64,000 bases of DNA from Ignavibacteriota bacterium. Lineage in GTDB: Bacteria > Bacteroidota > Ignavibacteria > UBA10030 > SZUA-254. This document shows, piece by piece, positions 29,008 to 39,213 of the stretch. Below the pieces are notes generated by a model that was not told the DNA's origin, did no database searches, and saw nothing but the letters and a program-made list of their open reading frames with translations. Where the stretch lies: contig JACREZ010000006.1 in the NCBI GenBank assembly GCA_016212665.1, positions 1 through 64,000 on the forward strand. Reading direction: 5' to 3'. A program made the position numbers and the translations under genes. The first letter of the stretch is position 1. Every line of letters begins with the position of its first letter.

Positions 29008-32000
29008 TCACTTGGTCAGAAGCATCTTCTTCGTCTGGTTGATAGTCGAGAGTACTCCGGTCTCTTCATCAACTACTAATGAAGTCAACCGGTAAAAATA
29101 TACGCCGGAAGTAAGACTGCTTGCATCGAACTGAACATCCCAAACTCCGTCCGAATAATCTTCCGCATCAATCACTGTTGCGACTTCCTGCCCCAGCATG
29201 TTGTAGATTTTCAACGTGACAACTGATGGTTGAACAAGTTCGAACCGGAATGTTGTTGACGGGTTGAATGGGTTCGGATAGTTTTGTGAAAGAGCGAACT
29301 GTTCCGGCGTTAGATTATCAACCCATGGATGTTTTACACGCGGTTGCGGAGATGGGTTTGCCCGGAGAATTGAACTTGTATGAATACTTCTTACGCCAGC
29401 CCATTTCAACTTAAGACTATCAAGGAATCGGATTGTATCAAGCGCACCAGAACATTCTTCATTGATTTTCCTGCAAACTTCATTCAACCGATTAAACTCA
29501 GCCGATGTATGACCTTCCCAGTTCGTCATGATTCTTCCACCTTGCTCGACAATTGCCGCTGTTGTTAATCCGCACCAACTGTCATCTTCACCATCATCGA
29601 AGAGAAGGTCTGCAAATCCCTGAGGTGTTTTATTCCACTCGCTCGCCGCAACATTGATGGCAAGCGCCAGCATGTTCGCAACCAATTCGTTATCATGTTT
29701 TGATGGCGGAAGAATTTTATTCAACTTGGTAATGCGCTTTTCATTTCCTTTGAAGAAATCAAGACCACGCGGTATTCCCGTGTGAACGTTCGGAACTTTC
29801 TTATCATACAGTGTAGCATTGATGTCGCTTCCTTTGAACGGGAGAATGTAGCCTTTCGTTTTCGGTGAACCGACAGATAACGGGACATTCGCTTCACCGA
29901 CAATAATTCCCGTTGCACTACCTGCCGCTTTTGCTTGAATGTACAATTCATTGTACATGTTTTGAATGTTCGGCATTTGTTGATTTGTCTTCGTTCGTGC
30001 GACTGCCTTCAATGTTGCCCATGCTCTCAACGAGTCTGCTGTGAAGGTACGATACGTATTCGTGCTGTCCGAGATTTGGAACAGGGCGAAGTTCTTTCCC
30101 GAAACATCCATTCCGCTTGTTGAGGTAACGGCGTGGTTTCCACTCATAGGAGAGCGGACAACAAATCCTGCTGGTGGAATGACAGTGAGTGTATGATTTG
30201 CGGGACCAATCGAGGAAAATGCAAACGAGCCATCGCCTGAACTGAATTGAGGCGTACTGCCGGAATCAGACAAAGTAAGTTCTACACCACTCATCGCTTC
30301 ATCCGATGCGTCTTGTACTCCATTGCCGTTGTAATCGCGGAAGACTGTTCCGCTGACATTGTATTTCTTGAAGTTGCCAAAATTCTTATTGGTTTTATCC
30401 GCGCCCGGAACAGTGCCTGAAACTGCTTCGAACGTATAGATTCCTGAATCAGCAGGCAGAGTGAATGACCATCCCGATTGAAGAACTTCACTTATTGTAT
30501 GACTTCCGCCTTCGACATACGTTTCATAGAATCCATTCGAATCGGAGATAAATGTTCCGCCACCGTTCCCGCTTATGTTAATTGTCCAACCTTGAAGCGG
30601 CGGCTCGCCGACATCTTTTACTCCGTCACCATCAATATCCTCAAAAACATAGCCGTTCACTTTCGGTTTCTTGAAAAGGAGTTGAGTTATTGTAACGTTT
30701 TGTCCGCTCGTTGCAATACTAACCGTGTCAGGTTCGAGTCCGTTCGAGACAATCCAACCGTTCGGGACATTAATTTGCTTAAACACATATTGTCCGACAT
30801 CCAAATCCCAATATGATTTTGAAGCAGTTCCGCTCCCAATCGTAGAGGAATCAATCCGCACTCCGTTTTTATAAACCTCAAAATTTACAAACACGCCCGC
30901 GGGTAAAGAATAATCAGTACAAATATCACAATCAAAATAATTCAACGCTTCGTATTTGATAATACCAAACTTGAAATTCCCAAAGTTTACAATCGCCGTC
31001 GGCGAACCCACAGAAATAGTAATCATCTCACAGGTAGAAGTTGTCGCTTTATATCCGTCTTGCAAAACTTCAGAGATGTAGTAAGTGCCGGGAGGTAAGC
31101 CAATCAAATAATTTCCATTTGCATCTGTTGTTGCTGAACCGATGACTTCTCCGTTGCATGAATCTTTGTGAACTTGAATTGTCCAGCCAGAATATCCGGG
31201 TTCACTATCATCAATTCCGTTGCCGTTCACATCATTAAATTTTTTACCACTCACAGAGCCAAAGAAAGCACCGAAGTTTACAACGTCGTCGTCAAAGTCT
31301 GCATTATTATTTAAAGTAAATTTTCCTGTAGTTGCAGCATCTTCCGGAGTAGTAAATCCGTAATCTGGAAGGACTACTTCAATTTCATACGTTCCAGGGA
31401 TGTTTACTACTTCAATTCCGAAAAGATACATGCCATTATTATCAGTTGTTATTTGTGCAATTTGCTCACCATACCGATACAAATTAACAGTTACACCTTC
31501 CATCGTTGTGTCAGTACCATCATGTAATCCGTTACCATCAAAATCCTGAAACAGTTCTCCCGATATACTCCCACCTTGGCACGCACATGGGTTGGCACTA
31601 ATTGCAAAATTATCAATCGCCCAGCCGCCCGGGTCAGGCGCATACACTGCATCTGAAAATGCAACATACCGGAATTGTACATGAGATGAGCGGGTTACAC
31701 CCGGGTAATTTGCATCGGTCATTTTCAATTGACAAAATACCCAACCTTCAGGAGTTAGTTCATCTTCATTCGAAGTCCAAGAAGGCCAATCATCTGGATC
31801 ACCTATAAAGAAACTATCCGGACCTACATAACAGGGTGGAAAATCACACATTTGGGTGTATCGCGCATAATGATAGAGAGATTCATCGTACCAATTCAGA
31901 CCATTCGGATCGTTTAATACTCCGACATGTTTCCACGTAATTCCATCTGTTGTGTACTGCACAAAACTTCTATCCCAGTTCCACTCTGTTCTCATCGAAT

Positions 32001-34350
32001 GGAAAAATGAAATATATAAATCTGTCCCTGCTCCAATGTTCGTAAGGTTAAGCCACGGCGAGGTCAAAATATTTGCACCCGGATAATTTGTTGAATATCC
32101 TTGTGTACTTGCATACGCGCCTTCTGTATAAGTTGAGATTCTATTCGGTCGTTCCGTTACCATCGAAGAGCCGGAGTACGGTCCATCGAGTTTTGTGAAT
32201 GTGTTGTTGCGTACCCAATCCCCTGTCCGAGTCCAGCCTTCGTCACTTGCATCCCAAGTGAATACTCTATCCGCTGTTAACGGGTCACCCGGAATGACTG
32301 TGAAAGTCTTAAATGTAGTATTATTTGAATTATCAATATCGCTTAGATTTGTTGTGACATTAAGTGTTACACTTCCTTGTGTTGAAGAAATCCAGTTATC
32401 AAATGTTACGGTAACTGAGGAATGTGCCGGAATACCTGAAACTGTTTTTACATTTGAATAACCATCAGTACATGTCAACGAGACAGTGAATGAACCTACT
32501 GCCTGATTGGAAAAATTCTTGATAAGCGATTTCGGAGTAACCGTCACTCCCAGAGGAATAAGAGTCCCTGCATATCCTGTCTGAAGGGAAACGGGACCAA
32601 TATCAATCGGCATCAACGGCATCGTGCTGATAAATTCGTATGCGCCTGCATCGGGTGTTGAGTCGCGGGGAGTTCCACCAAAGTCATCAGTGACAAGTCC
32701 GGGTTTTCCAATATCTTCAGCGGTCGAAGGTCCGGTTGAAACAGTCAGGTCGCTGTTAAAATTGATTGGACCGAAAAGTCCGTTCGGATTAATTCCTGCA
32801 TTAAGCACACCGGCAACCGTTGCGTACCCTTCGACATAATATCCGGTCGAGTAAATTGCATTGTTATCAAATGTTCCGGTTCTGGTTATCCCGCGAGTCT
32901 TCGACGAATCCCCTCCTGTCATTTCGTTGGAGAACGCGTTGTTATATGCAGAGGTAGCACCATAGATACATGTTGAATACATCGAAGCATCCGAAACTCC
33001 GGTTAAGCGAACTGAGTTGTGATTGACATATCCCGCAGGACCACGAATTCCTGTAATCTGGCTCCCTGATCCACCTGGATTTGAAAGCCCATACATAAGA
33101 TTATTGAATACTTTCGCGCCGATATTCAATCCAAGATTGAATGAATAAATTCTTGTGCCATACGTCAGAATCCCTTCTCCTGCATTTGCATCGGTTCCAA
33201 CATTCCGGATAATGTTATTTGAAAATGTTCCGGCATCAACCAACAGCCAGTGCATTCCGGTCGCCTGTCCATAACCGTGTAAGAATGGTGTACCCCAACT
33301 AAACACATATTCATCATCGTACTCCGAATATGTATTGTTCCAATACCACTGCAGGAATGTTGTGCCATCAATAACATTGTCATGAAAATCCACATAATAT
33401 GTAAACGTCGCCAAAATACCGATAACAACCGGGTCACCGAACGCGCCACCGATACGGCAATGTGAAATTGTAACATCTCCTGCAGAAAGGTTCATCTCAC
33501 CATTCAAAAACTTCATTCCGTATGTTGCACCGGTAATTGTGCATCCATCGAATGTGAGTCCGTAACTTTCGTACGGGTCAGAATCCGACGTAAACACAAA
33601 CACTCCGGATCTTCCTTCCGTCTGATTTGCCCACACAACATTATTGACGTGACCTTTGATGTGAGCATTCTTCACCGCGATATTTTCACATGCGTTGGTG
33701 ATGTACACCGTCGCACCAAATCCGTCTGATAACGGAAAGGGTTGCGTAGCATCCCATTGTACCATGAGACTCGCGCCGCCGGAATTCAAACCATCAATGG
33801 TAAAATTTTTCGCGTGGGAAAATGCAAATCCTTTTCCGTTCGTCGCGGAAGAATAAAAATTGATTGTGACTGCTGTTGATGGTGCAGGTTGAATGGTTAC
33901 GGTGAAGTCATCATTCCCTGCATACGAACCGATAACAATTCCGGCAAACTCAATGTACGACGAAGCAGTAAGTTCAAACGTAACGTCATCGGAAACACCG
34001 ACATAATTGAGAACGGCAATCGCAGCGCTGATGTTGGGAAAATCTCCGGGGATTTGATACGTGCCTGCAAGCGGCGTCGTAGCGGAAACATCTTTCTGTG
34101 GAGTGACGTGCGCGTACTTCATCACATCCGCATTCACTGTTCGGGCGGAACTCCTGGCTTTGTTGAGATGAAACTCAGATACATCCGAGTCGGTCAACTT
34201 TTGAGGAAGAGTAGTTTTTGTCAATCTCTTCTTCTGACCATTCCCGATACCGGAAGAAGGTTGCACACCAATTTCTTTTCCGGCGTATGAGAGTGTAAGA
34301 ACAAAAATAACTAATGATGCCAACGAGAAAAATAACCTGCGACGTTTCAT
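29008..34350 (-). CDS. Giant adhesin-like protein: beta-helix, SdrD-B-like repeats, T9SS sorting domain
   Basis: 1780 residues. Signal peptide MKRRRLFFSLASLVIFVLTLSYA (quoted in part as RLFFSLASLVIFVLT). About 95-560 looks like a right-handed parallel beta-helix (ISHCRIGGAFGDPVVIG, FHDNVIDGTTF, FSNNIIRNVG), ending in DAGAYEF. About 590-690 is a CARDB-like beta-sandwich and about 700-920 a jelly-roll region. From about 925 to 1450 come repeated SdrD-B/Cna-B-like domains (GELFQDFDGNGLHDG, GKKFNDVNGNGIDDSEPG, GYVFEDIDGDGVKDVGEPP, GTVFRDYNGNGVQDASDE). Their DxDGNGxxD loops are typical calcium sites. It ends in a type A sorting domain (LSQNYPNPFNPSTTF ... GVYFYRLTS ... KKMLLTK). A strong ribosome binding site (AAAGGAG) precedes the ATG. 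Surface adhesion or a structural role is inferred. Confidence 0.88.
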   Translation of the reverse strand: MKRRRLFFSLASLVIFVLTLSYAGKEIGVQPSSGIGNGQKKRLTKTTLPQKLTDSDVSEFHLNKARSSARTVNADVMKYAHVTPQKDVSATTPLAGTYQIPGDFPNISAAIAVLNYVGVSDDVTFELTASSYIEFAGIVIGSYAGNDDFTVTIQPAPSTAVTINFYSSATNGKGFAFSHAKNFTIDGLNSGGASLMVQWDATQPFPLSDGFGATVYITNACENIAVKNAHIKGHVNNVVWANQTEGRSGVFVFTSDSDPYESYGLTFDGCTITGATYGMKFLNGEMNLSAGDVTISHCRIGGAFGDPVVIGILATFTYYVDFHDNVIDGTTFLQWYWNNTYSEYDDEYVFSWGTPFLHGYGQATGMHWLLVDAGTFSNNIIRNVGTDANAGEGILTYGTRIYSFNLGLNIGAKVFNNLMYGLSNPGGSGSQITGIRGPAGYVNHNSVRLTGVSDASMYSTCIYGATSAYNNAFSNEMTGGDSSKTRGITRTGTFDNNAIYSTGYYVEGYATVAGVLNAGINPNGLFGPINFNSDLTVSTGPSTAEDIGKPGLVTDDFGGTPRDSTPDAGAYEFISTMPLMPIDIGPVSLQTGYAGTLIPLGVTVTPKSLIKNFSNQAVGSFTVSLTCTDGYSNVKTVSGIPAHSSVTVTFDNWISSTQGSVTLNVTTNLSDIDNSNNTTFKTFTVIPGDPLTADRVFTWDASDEGWTRTGDWVRNNTFTKLDGPYSGSSMVTERPNRISTYTEGAYASTQGYSTNYPGANILTSPWLNLTNIGAGTDLYISFFHSMRTEWNWDRSFVQYTTDGITWKHVGVLNDPNGLNWYDESLYHYARYTQMCDFPPCYVGPDSFFIGDPDDWPSWTSNEDELTPEGWVFCQLKMTDANYPGVTRSSHVQFRYVAFSDAVYAPDPGGWAIDNFAISANPCACQGGSISGELFQDFDGNGLHDGTDTTMEGVTVNLYRYGEQIAQITTDNNGMYLFGIEVVNIPGTYEIEVVLPDYGFTTPEDAATTGKFTLNNNADFDDDVVNFGAFFGSVSGKKFNDVNGNGIDDSEPGYSGWTIQVHKDSCNGEVIGSATTDANGNYLIGLPPGTYYISEVLQDGYKATTSTCEMITISVGSPTAIVNFGNFKFGIIKYEALNYFDCDICTDYSLPAGVFVNFEVYKNGVRIDSSTIGSGTASKSYWDLDVGQYVFKQINVPNGWIVSNGLEPDTVSIATSGQNVTITQLLFKKPKVNGYVFEDIDGDGVKDVGEPPLQGWTINISGNGGGTFISDSNGFYETYVEGGSHTISEVLQSGWSFTLPADSGIYTFEAVSGTVPGADKTNKNFGNFKKYNVSGTVFRDYNGNGVQDASDEAMSGVELTLSDSGSTPQFSSGDGSFAFSSIGPANHTLTVIPPAGFVVRSPMSGNHAVTSTSGMDVSGKNFALFQISDSTNTYRTFTADSLRAWATLKAVARTKTNQQMPNIQNMYNELYIQAKAAGSATGIIVGEANVPLSVGSPKTKGYILPFKGSDINATLYDKKVPNVHTGIPRGLDFFKGNEKRITKLNKILPPSKHDNELVANMLALAINVAASEWNKTPQGFADLLFDDGEDDSWCGLTTAAIVEQGGRIMTNWEGHTSAEFNRLNEVCRKINEECSGALDTIRFLDSLKLKWAGVRSIHTSSILRANPSPQPRVKHPWVDNLTPEQFALSQNYPNPFNPSTTFRFELVQPSVVTLKIYNMLGQEVATVIDAEDYSDGVWDVQFDASSLTSGVYFYRLTSLVVDEETGVLSTINQTKKMLLTK

Positions 34351-35245
34351 AACGTACTCCTTTATTGATTTTGTTTTTTTACTCTGCCACCGCTACGATG
34401 TACATCCAAACTCACCATAGAAGTCGGCATACAATTACGGAGAAATTTACTGTTTTATTTTTGGAAAATCAATAGATCAGCAGGTTTTTTCAGAAATATT
34501 TTTCGGAAAATCGGAGCGGTGGAATATTGGAGTAATGGAGTTTTGGAGTTTTGGAGTGATGGAGTAAAAAGACAAGCCAACTCCTTCATTTAATTCCCCC
34601 ATACTCCATTTCCCCGGCAGTAGTTATTACTCCTATACTCCATCACTCCTTTTTGATAGGAGGTCACAGACCATGACCTGAACGTTTGTGTCACAAATGG
34701 AATATTACACCCAAGTATAGGAGAACCACAGCCCGGAAAATCAATAAAACGATTAAAATAGCACGTTTTAGCTATTTCGTTCTACGCCGGATGCCTTCGT
34801 TGGTTCCAACCAATGCCTCCGGCGTACGCCGAAGGCACTGGTCATGCCCAACCAGCCCTACCGGCGCACGCCGAAGGCACTAGTTATGCCCAACCAGCCC
34901 TACCGGCGTACGCCGAAGGCACTAGTTATGCCCGACCAACCCTTCCGGCGTACGCCGAAGGCACCGGTCATGTCCAACCAACCCTACCGGCGTACCGACC
35001 AAGGCATTGGTCAAGCCCCAAAACTCATTCAGACGCACACCGCCATTGTTCGTCATGCTCTACGCTCCCTTCCGGTGTGCCAACAGAGCCGCTTGTTATT
35101 GCCAACAATCCGTACTGGCGTATGGAAAACCGGATTGGTGGAACAATGGAGTAATGGAGCGTGGAGTTATGGAATGAAAGAGTTGGTCCGTCTTTATACT
35201 CCAATACTCCATTACTCCCGAACTCCATACATCCGTTAATTCTTC
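34351..35245. repeat. Repeat-rich gap without a gene
   Basis: This 930-bp gap separates the adhesin-like gene from the GH13 gene. It holds GGAGTAATGGAGTTTTGGAG-type word repeats near 34520-34570, their reverse-sense forms (ACTCCATCACTCC) near 34590-34650, a 42-bp tandem array (34819-35010) and the same word repeats again at 35140-35230. Open frames across it are by-products of the repeats and show no protein-like composition. I see no gene here. Confidence 0.7.
34819..35010. repeat. 42-bp minisatellite with palindromic core
   Basis: Five units start at 34819, 34861, 34903, 34945 and 34987, exactly 42 bp apart. Each begins CCGGCGTACGCCGAAGGCAC (or a close variant), whose core GGCGTACGCC is a perfect palindrome, followed by a more variable part of the type TAGTTATGCCCAACCAGCCC. 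Unit 2 has GGCGCACGCC; unit 5 is degenerate. Since 42 is a multiple of three, the array is open in several frames, but nothing else suggests translation. Confidence 0.9.
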
Positions 35246-35276
35246 TTGTTTTGTCAGTCAACATTCCTTACTTTTG
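35246..35276 (+). promoter_or_regulatory. Promoter of the GH13 gene
   Basis: TTG (35246-35248), 20-bp spacer, TACTTTTG (35269-35276). It ends 6 bases before ATG 35283, so the transcript would be leaderless or nearly so. Confidence 0.65.
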
Positions 35277-35282
35277 ACACGC

Positions 35283-38200
35283 ATGAAACCACTCTTTGAA
35301 TTTCATATCAACCGCGCGGCACGAGTCAAGTTCGCGTTTGCCGATTCGTTCTTTTCAACTCGCGGCAATGTTGTCTTTGCAAATTTTCAGGCGGCACAAT
35401 CCTTCGCCGAACAAATCAATCAAGCAAGAACAGAAGAGCAATCATTTGTTACTCCCGCGCACATCAATGCGATGGGTTTGCTCCACGAAACGATTCACCA
35501 ATTATTGGAAGTCTATCGTGAAGAGGTGAACCCCGATGTGTTCTTGAAGTGCGAGCAGTTTCTGACCTCACATCTTGGTGAAGATGCTGTTGCCAAACTT
35601 CTTCAAACAGTCACGAAGGTATTCCCACCCCTTCCGGTCTTTCAAAGCCACCAAACGCCGAAAGAATATCTCGACGGGTTTTCCGGTTCGATGTCGAACA
35701 AGCATATCATGCTTGAAGAATTGCTCCTCATTTATCTTCAAAACCAAAATCCTTCGCTCCGTTCTGTCCGGGAATTGATTGATGATTCTGAAATAGCAAA
35801 CCAAAGTTCCTACGTTCAGGCAATCAAACTCATCGAACAATTTTTTGAGAAACAACCGACATTCGCTTCCGAAGAACTGCCGCTGTTTCAATTGTTGCTC
35901 GAACCAATCAAACGCTCTCCCGATTCCATCATGGATCAGCTTGCGTTTCTTCAGTCGCGCTGGCAGTCGTTCTCTCCGAAACTTCGATTCAACTTTTCCT
36001 TGCTTCAGGCGATTGATTTCATCAAAGAAGAAGGAAAATATTTTCTCTTCAAGCAACAGGCAGAAGCGGAACGAACCATCACACCTACAATTGAAACGCC
36101 TTTCTTCCCTACCGGATTTACGGAGAAGGAATCTCCGCCCGTTCCTGAATTCAAAACAGAAATAGTTGAAGCGGAGCCGGAAAAATTTTCTCCCGATTTG
36201 AGTTGGATGCCGCGCCTCATTTTGATAGCAAAGAATGCATTTGTCTGGCTCAATCAACTCAGCAAAAAATATTCGCGCACCATCACGCGGCTCGATGAAA
36301 TACCTGATGAAGAACTCGACCGGCTTTCCTCGTACGGCATCACCGGCTTGTGGCTGATTGGCATCTGGAACCGGAGCGCCGCTTCAAAACGCATCAAACA
36401 TCTGCACGGAAATATTGATGCGGAAGCCTCCGCGTATTCACTGGAAAACTACAACGTCAGCGACGAACTCGGCGGCTACAAAGCGTATCTGAATCTTCGT
36501 GAGCGGGCAAAACATCGCGGCATCCGGTTGGCGTGCGACATGGTTCCGAACCACATGGGAATGGATTCCGATTGGGTGATTCATCATCCCGACTGGTTTG
36601 TGCAAACGGATTTTCCGCCGTATCCGAATTATTCGTTCAACGGTCCCGACTTAAGCCACAATGTTCGTGTCGGAATTTTTCTTGAAGACGGTTATTGGCG
36701 ACGCAGCGATGCCGCAGTTGTGTTCAAGCGCGTTGATAGATTTACGGGAGATGTGAAATATATGTATCACGGCAACGATGGAACCAACATGCCGTGGAAC
36801 GATACCGCACAGTTGAATTTCCTGAAAGCGGAAGTTCGTGAAGCAGTCATTCAAACTATTCTTCACGTTGCAAGAATGTTTCCTGTCATCCGTTTTGACG
36901 CGGCGATGGTGCTGGCGAAAAAACATTTCCAACGATTGTGGTTTCCGCAACCGGGAACGGGCGGAGCAGTTCCTTCACGCGCAATGTTCGGTTTGACAAA
37001 AGAACAATTCGATTCGTTGATGCCAATCGAGTTCTGGCGCGAAGTTGTTGACCGCGTTCAGCAGGAAGTTCCCGACACGCTTCTCCTCGCAGAAGCATTC
37101 TGGTTGATGGAAGGATATTTTGTCCGCACGCTGGGAATGCACCGCGTCTATAACAGCGCGTTCATGCACATGTTGAAGAAAGAAGAGAACGCGAACTTCA
37201 AGCAGTCAATAAAAAATGTCATGGAGTTCAATCCGCAGATTTTGAAGCGGCATGTCAACTTCATGAGCAATCCCGACGAGGAGACAGCGATTGCACAATT
37301 CGGAAGTCACGACAAATATTTCGGCGTCTGCATCATGATGATTACGCTCCCCGGCTTGCCGATGTTCGGTCACGGGCAAATCGAGGGCTTCACGGAAAAG
37401 TACGGAATGGAATATCGCCGCGCGTATCACGACGAATTCCCTGACGGGCATCTTATCTGGCGGCATGAACAGGAAATTTTCCCGCTTTTGAAAAAGCGTT
37501 ACCTCTTTGCCGAGGTGGAGAATTTTCAGTTGTTCGATTTCTTCAATGATGATGGTTCGCTGAATGATGATGTGTTTGTCTTCAGCAATCGTTTCGGAAA
37601 CGAGCGTGCGTTAGTTATTTACAACAACGCGTACGAACGTGCAAGCGGAACAGTAAGCATCACTGCCGCCCCGCAACTTGTGGACGGAACAATGAAGCAA
37701 ACAAATCTCACCGACGCGCTTCAACTTTCATTCAATCCCGATTCGTTCATCATCCTCAAAGATGAAATATCGAAGTTTGAATATCTTCGTCCCACAAGAG
37801 AAATGTATGAGCAAGGCATTTCATTCCGTCTGGATGGATTCAAAGTTCATGTCTTCCTGAATTTCAAAGAAGATTTTGCATCAGAGGAAAAGCCGTATCA
37901 TCAACTTGCAGAACGATTGAACGGGAACGGCGTTCCATCTATCGAAGAAGAGTTGGCGCATCTCCGACTTGAACCGCTCCATCACCTCATCAAAAATTTG
38001 TTGACGGAACAAACGCTTGCGACGTTACACGTTGGAAGGAAAAAACGTAAGGCATCTGTTAAATCGCTCAGACTGTTACAAAACAATTTCAATGAGATGC
38101 TCAACGTAGCAAGAACGTTTGACAGAAAATTCACTCAAAAAGAAAATCGGCTCGAACTGTTGGATTCAATGTATGCTTCGTTGCTGGAACTGACGTTCGA

Positions 38201-38795
38201 CGAAACAAAACCTTCAAAGAAATCGGTAGTTCCTGAGACCTTGAAAGCATCAGTCAAACAACGCCTTGCAACTTCGGGCGAAGCGGAACATCGCGGTTGG
38301 CATGTCGGAATCAGTTGGATGTGCCTGCATCATCTTACCTCGCTACGCGCAACCGAATCTGACATCATCAATGATTGGAAAATGGAGCGAATCTTCACGC
38401 AGGCATTTTCTAAACTTGAAACACAAAACTCATTCAGAGAGTGCGAACTTGTAAAATTGCTCGTCGCGTTCTCGAAGAAACAAGAACCATCGTTCACCAC
38501 GCGACTCACAAAATTATTCGATGAACCTCTCGCCGAGCAATTCATTGGCATCAATCAATGGCAGGATGAGTTGTACTTTAGTAAAGAAAAATTTGAGGAA
38601 TTACTGGATTGGTTGATGATTACAGAAGCAGTGACCTTGATTGCTCAGAAAGAAGCTTCTTCTCCCCCCAAAGAAGTATTGCAAACATTGTTTGAAGAAA
38701 CTACTGTTGTAAGAGATCAGGCGGAGAAGGTGGGATACAGGTTTGAAGAATTGATGTTGACGTTGCAAAAGACATATACAGGGAAAGAATTGTAA
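35283..38795 (+). CDS. Large GH13 alpha-amylase-family protein
   Basis: About 1170 residues from ATG 35283; an upstream TTG at 35274 falls inside the promoter. The N-terminal ~300 residues are helical and not recognised. The GH13 barrel follows (about 310-800) with region I CDMVPNHMG, region II FPVIRFDAAMVLAKKH (nucleophile Asp about 539), region III LLLAEAFWLMEG (acid/base Glu about 604) and region IV FGSHDKYFG (Asp about 677). The catalytic set is complete, so it should act on alpha-glucans. The C-terminal ~350 residues are again helical and not recognised. No signal peptide is visible, so it is probably cytoplasmic and may work on the glycogen made by GlgA/GlgC (inference). It is far longer than common amylases. 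Confidence 0.87.
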   Translation: MKPLFEFHINRAARVKFAFADSFFSTRGNVVFANFQAAQSFAEQINQARTEEQSFVTPAHINAMGLLHETIHQLLEVYREEVNPDVFLKCEQFLTSHLGEDAVAKLLQTVTKVFPPLPVFQSHQTPKEYLDGFSGSMSNKHIMLEELLLIYLQNQNPSLRSVRELIDDSEIANQSSYVQAIKLIEQFFEKQPTFASEELPLFQLLLEPIKRSPDSIMDQLAFLQSRWQSFSPKLRFNFSLLQAIDFIKEEGKYFLFKQQAEAERTITPTIETPFFPTGFTEKESPPVPEFKTEIVEAEPEKFSPDLSWMPRLILIAKNAFVWLNQLSKKYSRTITRLDEIPDEELDRLSSYGITGLWLIGIWNRSAASKRIKHLHGNIDAEASAYSLENYNVSDELGGYKAYLNLRERAKHRGIRLACDMVPNHMGMDSDWVIHHPDWFVQTDFPPYPNYSFNGPDLSHNVRVGIFLEDGYWRRSDAAVVFKRVDRFTGDVKYMYHGNDGTNMPWNDTAQLNFLKAEVREAVIQTILHVARMFPVIRFDAAMVLAKKHFQRLWFPQPGTGGAVPSRAMFGLTKEQFDSLMPIEFWREVVDRVQQEVPDTLLLAEAFWLMEGYFVRTLGMHRVYNSAFMHMLKKEENANFKQSIKNVMEFNPQILKRHVNFMSNPDEETAIAQFGSHDKYFGVCIMMITLPGLPMFGHGQIEGFTEKYGMEYRRAYHDEFPDGHLIWRHEQEIFPLLKKRYLFAEVENFQLFDFFNDDGSLNDDVFVFSNRFGNERALVIYNNAYERASGTVSITAAPQLVDGTMKQTNLTDALQLSFNPDSFIILKDEISKFEYLRPTREMYEQGISFRLDGFKVHVFLNFKEDFASEEKPYHQLAERLNGNGVPSIEEELAHLRLEPLHHLIKNLLTEQTLATLHVGRKKRKASVKSLRLLQNNFNEMLNVARTFDRKFTQKENRLELLDSMYASLLELTFDETKPSKKSVVPETLKASVKQRLATSGEAEHRGWHVGISWMCLHHLTSLRATESDIINDWKMERIFTQAFSKLETQNSFRECELVKLLVAFSKKQEPSFTTRLTKLFDEPLAEQFIGINQWQDELYFSKEKFEELLDWLMITEAVTLIAQKEASSPPKEVLQTLFEETTVVRDQAEKVGYRFEELMLTLQKTYTGKEL

Positions 38796-38867
38796 GAACT
38801 ATCGAATTCATATCATTGCATTATTTTTCGCTGTGTAAGAATTTACTAACACAGAAACAACTGCAAC

Positions 38868-39203
38868 TCATTTCTTTTTCTTAACAGAATACTTCCTCTT
38901 CCCTTCCATAACTGCAACTGCTTTTGCCGAAGTTTTTCGATAAGCATAATTGTTCTCCATCCATGCAGGAGTTAAATCTTCAATCAGTACATCAGGGTCA
39001 ATATCCGCGCCGTTTTCCCAGACAATTGTGCCTAACTCTTTATCTACTCTGACAGTGCGAAAGTACTTGGGATTATTTTTTATCTCCTCAAATATAGGTC
39101 CGTGTAAGAATGGTTCAAGGTCAATAGTTTTTTTTCTTCCGTTGGTCAATTCTAATTCAACGCGATAGTTACTAAGAACCTTTACATTTTGTATGCGAAT
39201 CAT
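38868..39203 (-). CDS. DUF2442 protein
   Basis: About 111 residues from ATG 39203 (MIRIQNVKVLSNYRVELELTN); an in-frame start 16 codons upstream would overlap the preceding gene. The DUF2442 core is seen: YRVELELTNGRKKTIDLEPF, YFRTVRVDKELGTIVWENGADIDPD (quoted in part). An extra basic tail ends in KRKYSVKKKK. DUF2442 genes are often paired with DUF4160 genes, as here, 10 bp upstream. Such pairs are suspected, but not shown, to act as toxin-antitoxin-like modules. Confidence 0.8.
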   Translation of the reverse strand: MIRIQNVKVLSNYRVELELTNGRKKTIDLEPFLHGPIFEEIKNNPKYFRTVRVDKELGTIVWENGADIDPDVLIEDLTPAWMENNYAYRKTSAKAVAVMEGKRKYSVKKKK

Positions 39204-39213
39204 AATTTCAATT

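Noticed and set aside
34813-35154. Open frames with a 14-residue repeat on the 42-bp minisatellite
   Set aside because: Several frames are open because the unit is a multiple of three and stop-free; there is no ribosome binding site or recognisable protein domain.
38831-38854. Terminator after the GH13 gene
   Set aside because: Only a 6-bp stem (CTGTGT/ACACAG) with a long loop and no T run; too weak to call.
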